A stretch of 26,364 nucleotides of DNA from Flavobacteriales bacterium (lineage in GTDB: Bacteria; Bacteroidota; Bacteroidia; Flavobacteriales_D; Sanyastnellaceae), in the NCBI GenBank assembly GCA_015663855.1, contig DQRJ01000152.1, positions 1 through 26,364 of the forward strand, written 5' to 3'. Shown here piece by piece: positions 15,407 through 21,833 of the stretch; the first letter of the stretch is position 1; every line of letters starts with the position of its first letter. The notes beneath the pieces were generated by a model. It worked only from the letters and a program-made list of their open reading frames with translations, did no database searches and had not been told where the DNA came from. A program made the translations under genes and the position numbers.

Positions 15407-17504
15407 TGCTCACTAGATTTTTTCGATATTCAATTACTGTTTTTGAAAATTCTTGGGCTCTTTCAAAATACACTGAAGCAAACTCAGCAGTAGGTTTGTT
15501 CATTTTAATTTGTAGTGCTAATTGAGTAAATGTGCCCTCAAACTCTATGATGTTAGTTTCAACATAATGTTCATCGAATAGACTTATAATGGTTTTTTGA
15601 CTATTTGTTCTAACTTGTTTACTCACTAATAAAGCTTTTGCCCCATTTATTAGTGAACTATATGAGTGATAAATAGAGTCGGCATAAAAGCCATCTTTCA
15701 ATGTCTCCTCCGCATTAGCAAGTTTCTCTTCTCCTTCAAGTAATAGTGTTGAGACCAAATCAATTGTTACTCCAGCACATTCACCCACTCCGATTTCAGT
15801 TTTAAATGCTTCAGTATGTCCCCAATCTAAAAACTCCTCGGATGTTAGAGTTTCGGATGACCCGATTATTTTAAGTAGATCGTAGAAATAACGTTTGCCT
15901 TGTCTATCGTAATAGTCATTGAAGAGTTCATCTTTGTTTTTATTTGATCCGTAGTCATCAAGAATTGTAGTTAGGGTTAGAGGACCTCTTTTACTTGGCA
16001 CTTTAATGACTTTGTCGGCCACTCTTCCTGCGCCGTCGCCTAATGACCCTCCGCCTAAAAGTACTTGAAGAGCGGGAGCTATTAAATTACCAGACTTCAT
16101 TGAGCTCCCGTGAAACCCAATATTCGCAAGAGTATGCTGACCACAGGCGTTCATACACCCACTTATCTTAATATTAATGTCGTGATTATAAATAAAATCG
16201 GGATACTTATCGTTTATTAATCTCTCTAATACTTTTGTGATTCCTGTGCTATTAGATATTCCCAAATTGCAGGTGTCAGTTCCTGGGCAAGTTGTTATGT
16301 CGGCGGTGCTTTCTGCACCTGGCTCAGCTAAGCCTATGGCGTTTAATTCTTGATATAGAAATTCTAAATGTGATTCTCTAACGAACTTGAGTACTATTCC
16401 TTGGCCTATAGTGAGACGGATGTCATTTGCAGCATAATCATCAACTAGTTTTGCAAGTTTTCTTGCTGTAGAGGTAGAAAAGTCACCTGTTTGAAGTTTA
16501 ATCTTTACGGCATAGAAACTATCTTGTTTCTGTGGATACACGTTCGAAATTTTCCAACGATTAAATTTCCCTATGTCTAATTTTTCAACTTTGGGTGCAG
16601 AAATTGATGCATTAGGACCAGCGATTTTAAATAATGTATGATCAATTGGATACACTTTTTCCTTGACAGAAATAAACTCTTCTTCAACTAGTTTCATGAA
16701 TTGTTCTAATCCTATTGATTTGATTAGATACTTAAGCCGGGCTTTGTTTCTGTTTGTGCGCTCACCTTCTCTGTCAAACACCCTAATTATTGCTTCTGAT
16801 ATAGGAATTATTTGGTCTATAGGAATGAAATCCGAAAAAGTCTGTGCTACAAAAGGTACAGCACCTAACCCACCTGCAATCACCAGCTTGAATCCTCTAA
16901 CGCTCTTGTTTTTGATGATTTTAATCTTAGGAATGAAGCCTAAATCATGTATAAAAGTATAGGCGCTATCCTCATCACTCGATGAAAACGCGATTTTGAT
17001 TTTCCTCCCTAAATCCTGACCAACAGGATTTCGCAAGAAGTATTCAAATGCAGCTTGAGCATATGGTGACACATCAAATGGTTCATTTATATCTACACCG
17101 GCAAGTGCGGAAGCTGTAATGTTTCTTACAGTGTTTCCACAAGCCTCTCTTAAAGTGACTCCGTCTTTTTCTAGTTCACACCATAATTCAGGAGTTCTGT
17201 CTAAGCTTACATAATGAATCTGAATGTCTTGCCTAGTCGTAACGTGAAGATTGCCATTTGAATACTCATCAGCTACATCTGAGATCCTCCGTAACTGCTT
17301 TGTAGTTAGTTTGCCAAATGGAATTTTAATCCTAATCATCTGAACTCCTTGTTGTCTTTGGCCATAAACTCCTCGTGCTAGCCTAAGACTTCTGAAACTA
17401 TCTTCATCAATTGTTCCCTTACGAAATTTTCGAATTTTTGATTCTAATTCAATAATATCCTTTTCTACTATTGAATTTTCTAATTCTGTTCTAAAGCTTT
17501 TCAT
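15393..17504 (-). CDS. Sulfite reductase hemoprotein with C-terminal HEPN-like domain
   Basis: A 703-residue cytoplasmic enzyme that reduces sulfite to sulfide using siroheme and a 4Fe-4S cluster. Two nitrite/sulfite-reductase repeats are visible (residues about 40-280 and 300-550). The siroheme/sulfite-site arginines lie in LARGVYGQRQQGVQMIRI, NLHVTTRQDIQIHYV and TLREACGNTVRNI. The cluster ligands are Cys406-x5-Cys412 (TTCPGTDTCNLG) and Cys450-x3-Cys454 (SGCMNACGQH). Residues about 565-700 are an added all-helical domain with HEPN character (DSIYHSYSSLINGAKALL … FDEHYV) that lacks the RNase-type R-x4-6-H motif; similar fusions are known in Bacteroidota. No flavoprotein subunit is adjacent, so the electron donor (ferredoxin or a CysJ-like protein) must be encoded elsewhere. 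It is the first gene of the operon, behind the cysteine leader and terminator. Confidence 0.93.
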   Translation of the reverse strand: MKSFRTELENSIVEKDIIELESKIRKFRKGTIDEDSFRSLRLARGVYGQRQQGVQMIRIKIPFGKLTTKQLRRISDVADEYSNGNLHVTTRQDIQIHYVSLDRTPELWCELEKDGVTLREACGNTVRNITASALAGVDINEPFDVSPYAQAAFEYFLRNPVGQDLGRKIKIAFSSSDEDSAYTFIHDLGFIPKIKIIKNKSVRGFKLVIAGGLGAVPFVAQTFSDFIPIDQIIPISEAIIRVFDREGERTNRNKARLKYLIKSIGLEQFMKLVEEEFISVKEKVYPIDHTLFKIAGPNASISAPKVEKLDIGKFNRWKISNVYPQKQDSFYAVKIKLQTGDFSTSTARKLAKLVDDYAANDIRLTIGQGIVLKFVRESHLEFLYQELNAIGLAEPGAESTADITTCPGTDTCNLGISNSTGITKVLERLINDKYPDFIYNHDINIKISGCMNACGQHTLANIGFHGSSMKSGNLIAPALQVLLGGGSLGDGAGRVADKVIKVPSKRGPLTLTTILDDYGSNKNKDELFNDYYDRQGKRYFYDLLKIIGSSETLTSEEFLDWGHTEAFKTEIGVGECAGVTIDLVSTLLLEGEEKLANAEETLKDGFYADSIYHSYSSLINGAKALLVSKQVRTNSQKTIISLFDEHYVETNIIEFEGTFTQLALQIKMNKPTAEFASVYFERAQEFSKTVIEYRKNLVSNASD

Positions 17505-17529
17505 CTTTTAGTCATTTATTTTTTTTCAC

Positions 17530-17560
17530 AAAAAAAAAGCCTTCCGTTTAGGGAGGCTTT
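17530..17560 (-). terminator. Intrinsic terminator/attenuator in the leader of the sulfite reductase operon
   Basis: Reading leftwards, AAAGCCTCC (17560-17552) pairs with GGAAGGCTTT (17545-17536), nine base pairs with one bulged A and a six-base loop CTAAAC. A run of nine T (17538-17530) follows at once. This is a good Rho-independent terminator on the minus strand, 26 bases before the sulfite reductase ATG, with no upstream long gene to end. It is therefore placed to cut off the operon's own transcript. On the plus strand the T-run is missing, so the direction is clear. Confidence 0.88.
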
Positions 17561-17608
17561 ATGTTTGATATAGTAAGTTACTTTATTAATACATCTATAA
17601 ATCCTTCC
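17552..17608 (-). promoter_or_regulatory. Candidate antiterminator pairing of the cysteine attenuator
   Basis: GGAAGGATTTAT (17608-17597) is a near copy of the terminator 3' arm GGAAGGCTTT and can pair instead with ATAAAGCCTCC (17562-17552). I count ten base pairs with one bulged A and one G-A mismatch. It would take up the terminator 5' arm and prevent termination. The upstream arm covers codons 18-21 and the first base of the stop codon of the leader peptide. A ribosome finishing the peptide would hide it, while one stalled at the cysteine codons would leave it free. Pairing was done by eye; energies were not computed. Confidence 0.65.
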
Positions 17609-17660
17609 ATGAGTTGCATGTACAACACAGGCAGCACGTACAACACGTACAACATGTCAT
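17595..17660 (-). CDS. Cysteine-rich leader peptide (cysteine-sensing attenuator)
   Basis: A 21-codon ORF, ATG to TAG, reading MTCCTCCTCCLCCTC and then NSWKDL. Nine of 21 codons are cysteine (positions 3, 4, 6, 7, 9, 10, 12, 13, 15), using both TGT and TGC. They sit in four to five copies of a nine-base unit (Thr or Leu followed by Cys-Cys). It lies 90 bases before the sulfite reductase start, in the same direction, with an intrinsic terminator between them, and the operon it precedes makes the sulfide needed for cysteine. This is the arrangement of trp, his and leu leader peptides. By inference, low Cys-tRNA stalls the ribosome on these codons, the antiterminator forms and the operon is expressed; ample cysteine lets the terminator form. 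There is no Shine-Dalgarno, as is normal in Bacteroidota; the bases before ATG are A-rich. It could instead be a small metal-binding peptide, but the terminator and gene context argue against that. Confidence 0.83.
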   Translation of the reverse strand: MTCCTCCTCCLCCTCNSWKDL

Positions 17661-17973
17661 TAGGTTTCTAATGATTTGGAATTGGATATTTAGAGTCATT
17701 TTTTATATAGTTATTACATACAGAGAGGTGATTTCTCTAGGCGTTTTTACGTGCCTTATATCTACAAGTTACGAAATAACCACACTGTTGGTGACATAAA
17801 TTTTGATTATTTATGTAAATCCTATCAAAATGGTAGGTTAAGCCCTTTGTTTACACGAAAAAATAATTTAGATTATTTAAAACATGTAAGTTTAAACAAT
17901 GTACTGTAGATAATAGACTTAGGGATTTGATGATTTTGTCCCATATATTGCATCTGTAAAACATAAATTTATT
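17661..17973. other. Intergenic control region between the cysteine leader and the TonB-C gene
   Basis: This 313-base divergent region should hold the promoters for the sulfite reductase operon (leftward) and the TonB-C gene (rightward). It contains a dyad ACATAAA (17794-17800) / TTTATGT (17810-17816) with a nine-base spacer, a possible repressor or activator site. A small hairpin is formed by AGAGA (17722-17726) and TCTCT (17734-17738). I found no exact TAnnTTTG -7 element on either strand and no convincing coding sequence. The plus-strand reading frame from 17614 is the antisense of the cysteine leader. Confidence 0.4.
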
Positions 17974-18414
17974 ATGATGAGATATCTTTTTATTGTGGCA
18001 ACCTTAATTATGCCCTTCGTTGCTTTTACTCAGTCAAATGTTGAAGATCAAGCTGTAAGGCGCTGTGAGGTAATGCCTGCATTCGGAGATTGCGTAGACG
18101 CTCCGACTGAAGATCTTTACAGATGTTCGTCTGCTGCATTAATGGAATATGTAGGTGCTAGAATTTCATACCCAGAGCTTGCGATGGAAATGGAGGTTCA
18201 GGGAACTATCTACATTGTTTTCATCATTGAAAAAGACGGTTCTGTTGATGATGTAAGGATCATGCGTGGAGTAGGTGATAATAAAGGCGCACTTGCTCTT
18301 GAGACAGAAGCAATCAGAATTGTTAAAGATTTGCCAGATTTCCGCCCAGGAACAGAAGGCGGGGAAGAGGTAAGAGTTCAATTCGTAGTTCCGGTTAAGT
18401 TCGTACTAGAGTAG
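17974..18414 (+). CDS. Secreted TonB C-terminal domain protein
   Basis: A 146-residue exported protein with a signal peptide (MMRYLFIVATLIMPFVAF, cut near FTQ). A single TonB C-terminal-type domain spans residues about 55-146: ISYPELAMEMEVQGTIYI, FIIEKDGSVDDVRIMRG, ALETEAIRIVKDLPDFRPG and VRVQFVVPVKFVLE. The inner-membrane anchor and proline-rich spacer of true TonB are missing, so it is unlikely to energise receptors by itself. Such short stand-alone forms are frequent in Bacteroidota and their role is not known. Three cysteines precede the domain (residues about 30-50). Two ATG codons stand in tandem at the start; the second (17977) could be used. It is a single gene, convergent with the next one, 21 bases away. 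Confidence 0.82.
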   Translation: MMRYLFIVATLIMPFVAFTQSNVEDQAVRRCEVMPAFGDCVDAPTEDLYRCSSAALMEYVGARISYPELAMEMEVQGTIYIVFIIEKDGSVDDVRIMRGVGDNKGALALETEAIRIVKDLPDFRPGTEGGEEVRVQFVVPVKFVLE

Positions 18415-18435
18415 TACTCAAAGTTCTCAGTTTTC

Positions 18436-19647
18436 TTAAAGGTGATTTACTATAGTTTTCACCTCTAATCTCTCACTCTCCCTCCCGTTTTCATCTAAAA
18501 CACCAGTTCCGATAACGTCGGTTAGAACTATTACGAGTTCTTCATTGAAATATTCCATTTTAGGAAACCCGCTCGAACGAGCATTACTTATTTCCGAAAT
18601 AATTGTGGGGCTAGATAAAAACATAGTGTCGTCGTCGAAATAAAATGTACGTCGTTTTAAGAGCGAGATTCGTTTTTCTGAAAGGGGGGTAGTAGATTCT
18701 TCAATCCAGCTGATCTCAGATGAGTTATGGCTCGTCAAGCACACGTCGAGTCGGCCTATGGTGTTTTCTGTATTCACTATTAAGGGGGGCGAGAAGTTGA
18801 GAGAGTCGTTGTCGGAATGTGCTACGAATACAGATGTAGTTTCGTTGTGCATTGTGTACCAAACGACAACGGTTTGGTCTAAAGTTGCTGTAATAGCGGG
18901 GCCATTCACTGGGCATCCAGCAATCATCCAGTTGTCCGCATGCACATATATCGGGTCAGTCCAAGTCCTCGTGTTTTTGTCAAAATTAACCAACGATATG
19001 TCACGAATTTCGCCATCATCTCTATCGCGATACACGACAGAAATTCCATTTTCAGTTTCTATAGCGTCCGTTGCGCAACACGAGCAGACATTATCATCGA
19101 TGATCCATTCATTCTCAAGTTCACCCGAGTCATTGATTAATGCGGCCCTCAATTGCATCACATCTTTCCCTGTCGAATATTCCCTTCCATCAAGCCAAAT
19201 CGCCATAAAAGCATCGTCTCTCACGCTCACAAGGCTCACAAAACCATGTTCTGTCAATGTAGAATCGGTGTGTGGTGAAAAAGGCTTGCTCCAAGTTTCA
19301 CCATTGTCGTTACTTAAGATTAACTTGATGTCGTAGGCGAAAGTGGCTTCGTCCGTTAATACCAGGTAATTCGCTACCATTTTTCCTGTGCCATATTGTA
19401 GCATTGAAGGGAAGTCGGCCCAATTTATGAGCCAATCGGTTCCTCCAGAAATTTTGTGTTCTTGCTCGTTATTTGAATACCAAAGTTCAGCTCGTCCATC
19501 TTCATATTCTCTAGTCCAAGTCTTATAAAGAGCTCCATCCTCTCCGATATGAAGGTTGGGGACGGATGTTTCGAATGAGTTTGATTCGCAACGGACTAGG
19601 AATAGACTAAGTGTGATTATAACAATGATGGTAAACGAGAATCTCAT
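18436..19647 (-). CDS. Sialidase-fold (BNR/beta-propeller) lipoprotein with conserved Cys cluster
   Basis: A 403-residue predicted lipoprotein: hydrophobic leader with a lipobox-like LFLVRC (Cys20; Arg before Cys is unusual). The mature part looks like a six-bladed propeller of the sialidase/neuraminidase superfamily, with a clear Asp-box SNDNGETWS at 112-120 and a weaker one near SDNDSLNFS. A cysteine cluster Cys188-x-Cys190-Cys191 (NVCSCCATDA) is followed by YRDRDDGEIRDISLV and by Cys245 in MIAGCPVNGPA. I recall this Cys-rich pattern in unnamed sialidase-like proteins, not in true sialidases, and do not see the full arginine triad, so I do not claim glycosidase activity. The cysteines may bind a metal or form disulfides. 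It stands alone, divergent from the SRPBCC gene. Confidence 0.7.
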   Translation of the reverse strand: MRFSFTIIVIITLSLFLVRCESNSFETSVPNLHIGEDGALYKTWTREYEDGRAELWYSNNEQEHKISGGTDWLINWADFPSMLQYGTGKMVANYLVLTDEATFAYDIKLILSNDNGETWSKPFSPHTDSTLTEHGFVSLVSVRDDAFMAIWLDGREYSTGKDVMQLRAALINDSGELENEWIIDDNVCSCCATDAIETENGISVVYRDRDDGEIRDISLVNFDKNTRTWTDPIYVHADNWMIAGCPVNGPAITATLDQTVVVWYTMHNETTSVFVAHSDNDSLNFSPPLIVNTENTIGRLDVCLTSHNSSEISWIEESTTPLSEKRISLLKRRTFYFDDDTMFLSSPTIISEISNARSSGFPKMEYFNEELVIVLTDVIGTGVLDENGRESERLEVKTIVNHL

Positions 19648-19761
19648 CGAAGTGTAAATTATTGAGTAAATATAATATCAGTAAAGTATAAGATTGAGTA
19701 ATTAGAATTAAAATAGTCATCTATATTTCGTTTTATTCGATCTAAGCCCGACCTTGAGTTC

Positions 19762-20199
19762 GTGAAAGAGAGTTATTCAATATTCCACGATCTTGAAATT
19801 CTAGCTTCGCGGTCGGAGATTTTCGAAGCCATCACTTCTCCAGCCATGCTGGAGAAGTGGTGGCCTCTACGTTGTTCGGGAGTACCGAAAATCGGCGAAT
19901 CCTACAATCTCTATTTCACCTCGGAATTTGATTGGTGGGGCGAAGTTGTCGAGTACGAAAAAGATTCGAAATTCCGAATTTCGATGACCAAATCCGATTC
20001 AGACTGGAACCCCACAAATTTCGGATTCGAACTAGTAGAAGTGCGTTCTGGAGTAGTAAGAGTAGAGTTTTCACACCTTGGCTGGCCTGAGATTAATGAG
20101 CACTTTCGCCGTTCATCTTATTGTTGGGCATTGCTCTTAAAAGGCCTCCAGAATTATTTAGAAGAAGGTATTATATTACCATTCGAAATGAGAGGCTGA
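19762..20199 (+). CDS. SRPBCC (AHSA1/START-like) domain protein
   Basis: A 145-residue soluble protein of the SRPBCC superfamily, small helix-grip proteins that bind hydrophobic ligands. Support comes from the layout: FHDLEILASRSEIFEAITSP, then MLEKWWPLRCSGVPKIGE, an antiparallel sheet rich in Phe and Trp (FDWWGEVVEYEKDSKFRIS), and a long C-terminal helix (SSYCWALLLKGLQNYLEEG). The W-W-P after the first helix is typical of the AHSA1 group. The start is a GTG at 19762; no ATG lies before the domain. The ligand is unknown. It is 18 bases ahead of the aminotransferase gene and may share its transcript. Confidence 0.78.
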   Translation: MKESYSIFHDLEILASRSEIFEAITSPAMLEKWWPLRCSGVPKIGESYNLYFTSEFDWWGEVVEYEKDSKFRISMTKSDSDWNPTNFGFELVEVRSGVVRVEFSHLGWPEINEHFRRSSYCWALLLKGLQNYLEEGIILPFEMRG

Positions 20200-20217
20200 T
20201 GCCCCTATCTTGTCAAT

Positions 20218-21129
20218 ATGATTCATGGAACACACAATGCAGAGCCGGACGAAAGGAATGAGGATGTTTTGATTTATGTGAATGGCGCTATGCTAGAACG
20301 ATCTGAAGCAAAGATTTCGGTGTTTGATAGTGGTTATTTAGTTGGAGATGGTGTTTGGGAAGGAGTCAGACTATATGATGGGAAACTAGCATTTGTTGAT
20401 TTGCATATTGATAGATTATGGAACGGTGCAGCATCTATAGGCATGAAGTTATGTTGGAGTAAGGATGAGTTACTGGAAATAGTTTATGGAGTTATTGAAA
20501 AAAACTCAATGCATACAGATGTGCATGTTAGAATCATGGTGACTAGGGGGATTAAAAAGACTCCATCTCAAGATCCGAGACTTACAATTTCAGGTCCTAA
20601 CCTAGTGATTATTGCAGAGCATAAAAAAGCAAGCCCTGAAACTACTGCTAAAGGGATTACATTATTTACGAGCACTGTTAGGCGTGGAACTGCTGACGCT
20701 TTAGATCCCAGACTCAATTGCCATAGCAAACTCCATGAAGTTCAGGCCCTAGTCCAAGCGATAGAGGCAGGAGCTGATGAGGCGTTGATGCTAGATACAC
20801 GAGGGTTCGTTTCTACTTGTAATGCAACGAATTTTTTTATAGTTAGAAATGGGGAAGTGATTACTTCCACTGGAGCATACTGTATGAACGGAATTACTCG
20901 CCATAATGTGATTAGAATTTGTGCAGAAAATGGCATAACATGTCATCTAAAGGACTTCTCACTCTTCGATGTTTATGGTGCTGATGAGGCTTTTGTAACT
21001 GGCAGTTTCGGGGGGCTAACTACGGTAACTAAAATTGATGGAAGAGAGATAGGAATACACTCTGGATCTGAGAATCCAATAACGATTAGGCTGTCTAAAC
21101 TTTATAAAGAATTGATATGTCGACAGTAA
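20218..21129 (+). CDS. Class IV (branched-chain/D-amino-acid type) PLP aminotransferase
   Basis: A 303-residue fold-type IV PLP enzyme. It begins with LIYVNGAMLERSEAKISVFD and GYLVGDGVWEGVRLYDGKL, the usual N-terminal strand and phosphate region. Lys171 (NCHSKLHEVQALVQAIEAG) is the probable Schiff-base lysine, and GADEALMLDTRGFVSTCNATNFF follows in two parts (the fold-IV 'G-x-v-x-E…N-x-F' segment). In that segment the residue that is normally the PLP-ring glutamate is Thr200, an unusual substitution. The class includes branched-chain aminotransferases, D-amino-acid transaminases and aminodeoxychorismate lyase; I cannot assign a substrate. The gene overlaps the sulfotransferase-like gene by 13 bases. 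Plant 'branched-chain aminotransferase-like' proteins fuse these same two domains, so the products probably work together. Confidence 0.85.
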   Translation: MIHGTHNAEPDERNEDVLIYVNGAMLERSEAKISVFDSGYLVGDGVWEGVRLYDGKLAFVDLHIDRLWNGAASIGMKLCWSKDELLEIVYGVIEKNSMHTDVHVRIMVTRGIKKTPSQDPRLTISGPNLVIIAEHKKASPETTAKGITLFTSTVRRGTADALDPRLNCHSKLHEVQALVQAIEAGADEALMLDTRGFVSTCNATNFFIVRNGEVITSTGAYCMNGITRHNVIRICAENGITCHLKDFSLFDVYGADEAFVTGSFGGLTTVTKIDGREIGIHSGSENPITIRLSKLYKELICRQ

Positions 21130-21833
21130 GAATTTGTCTATGGTCTGGACCTAGAAATATATCTACTAGTCTAATGTATTCATTTGCACAGAGGCGTGAC
21201 ACTGAGGTTTTTGATGAGCCTCTATATGCCCATTACTTGTGTAAATGCACTAAGGATGAGCGAGAGAAACACCCCGGATTTCAAGATGTGCTAGAGAGCT
21301 TAGAGAATGATGGAGAAAAAGTCATTAAAATGATGATGGGGAATTTCGATAGCAATGTGGTGTTTTTTAAAAACATGACACATCATTTAAAAGGAGTTAG
21401 TAAAGAATTTTTAGGGTCTGTCGTAAATGTAATATTAACACGACACCCCAAGGATATGCTTCCCTCATTTGCAAAAGTTATTGAAAATCCTCAGCTTAAA
21501 GATGTGGGTTATGCAGATCATATTAATCTGTTAGAACATTTTAGAGAGCGTGGAATAACACCTGTAATCGTTGAAAGTCAATCAATATTAGAAAACCCTG
21601 AGAAGGAACTAAATAAGGTTTGCAAAGCAGCAGGAATTTCTTTCGATCCTAAAATGTTAGAATGGGAGAGAGGTGCGCGAAATGAAGATGGGGTTTGGGC
21701 TAAGTACTGGTATTCAGGAACTCATAGTTCTACTGGATTTCATGCCTATGTTAAAAAACAGGGTGAATTCCCAGAGTATTTGAAGCCGCTTTTACGTGAA
21801 TGTTTACCCCTTTATAATCAACTTATTAAATGA
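21117..21833 (+). CDS. Sulfotransferase-like P-loop protein
   Basis: A 238-residue cytoplasmic protein of the sulfotransferase superfamily. The N-terminal ICLWSGPRNISTSLMYSF is the 5'-phosphosulfate (PSB) loop. It is followed by DTEVFDEPLYAHYL and, further on, LTRHPKDMLPSFAKV, which corresponds to the 3'-phosphate (PB) segment of PAPS-binding enzymes. The sugar or alcohol acceptor is unknown, and some members of this group may bind other nucleotides. The start overlaps the aminotransferase end by 13 bases, and its own stop shares ATGA with the next gene, so the three genes form a coupled set. If it uses PAPS, the window links it loosely to sulfate assimilation upstream. Confidence 0.8.
   Translation: MSTVRICLWSGPRNISTSLMYSFAQRRDTEVFDEPLYAHYLCKCTKDEREKHPGFQDVLESLENDGEKVIKMMMGNFDSNVVFFKNMTHHLKGVSKEFLGSVVNVILTRHPKDMLPSFAKVIENPQLKDVGYADHINLLEHFRERGITPVIVESQSILENPEKELNKVCKAAGISFDPKMLEWERGARNEDGVWAKYWYSGTHSSTGFHAYVKKQGEFPEYLKPLLRECLPLYNQLIK

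Noticed and set aside
17616..17654. Nine-base tandem repeats that might be a CRISPR-like or simple-sequence repeat.
   Set aside because: The units are short, have no spacers, and keep the reading frame with mixed TGT/TGC codons; a coding explanation fits better.
17530..17660. A metabolite riboswitch (SAM or cobalamin type) as the cause of the leader terminator.
   Set aside because: The space before the terminator is filled by the Cys-rich ORF and short AT-rich DNA. I see no conserved riboswitch core such as a cobalamin box, and the leader peptide explains the terminator.
17614..17799. Plus-strand ORF starting with a His-Val-Gln repeat (MHVQHRQHVQHV), which could pass for a histidine-rich metal-binding peptide or his leader.
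   Set aside because: It is the antisense of the cysteine leader. The terminator with its T-run works only on the minus strand, the minus-strand gene is a cysteine-pathway operon, and no histidine gene follows on the plus strand.
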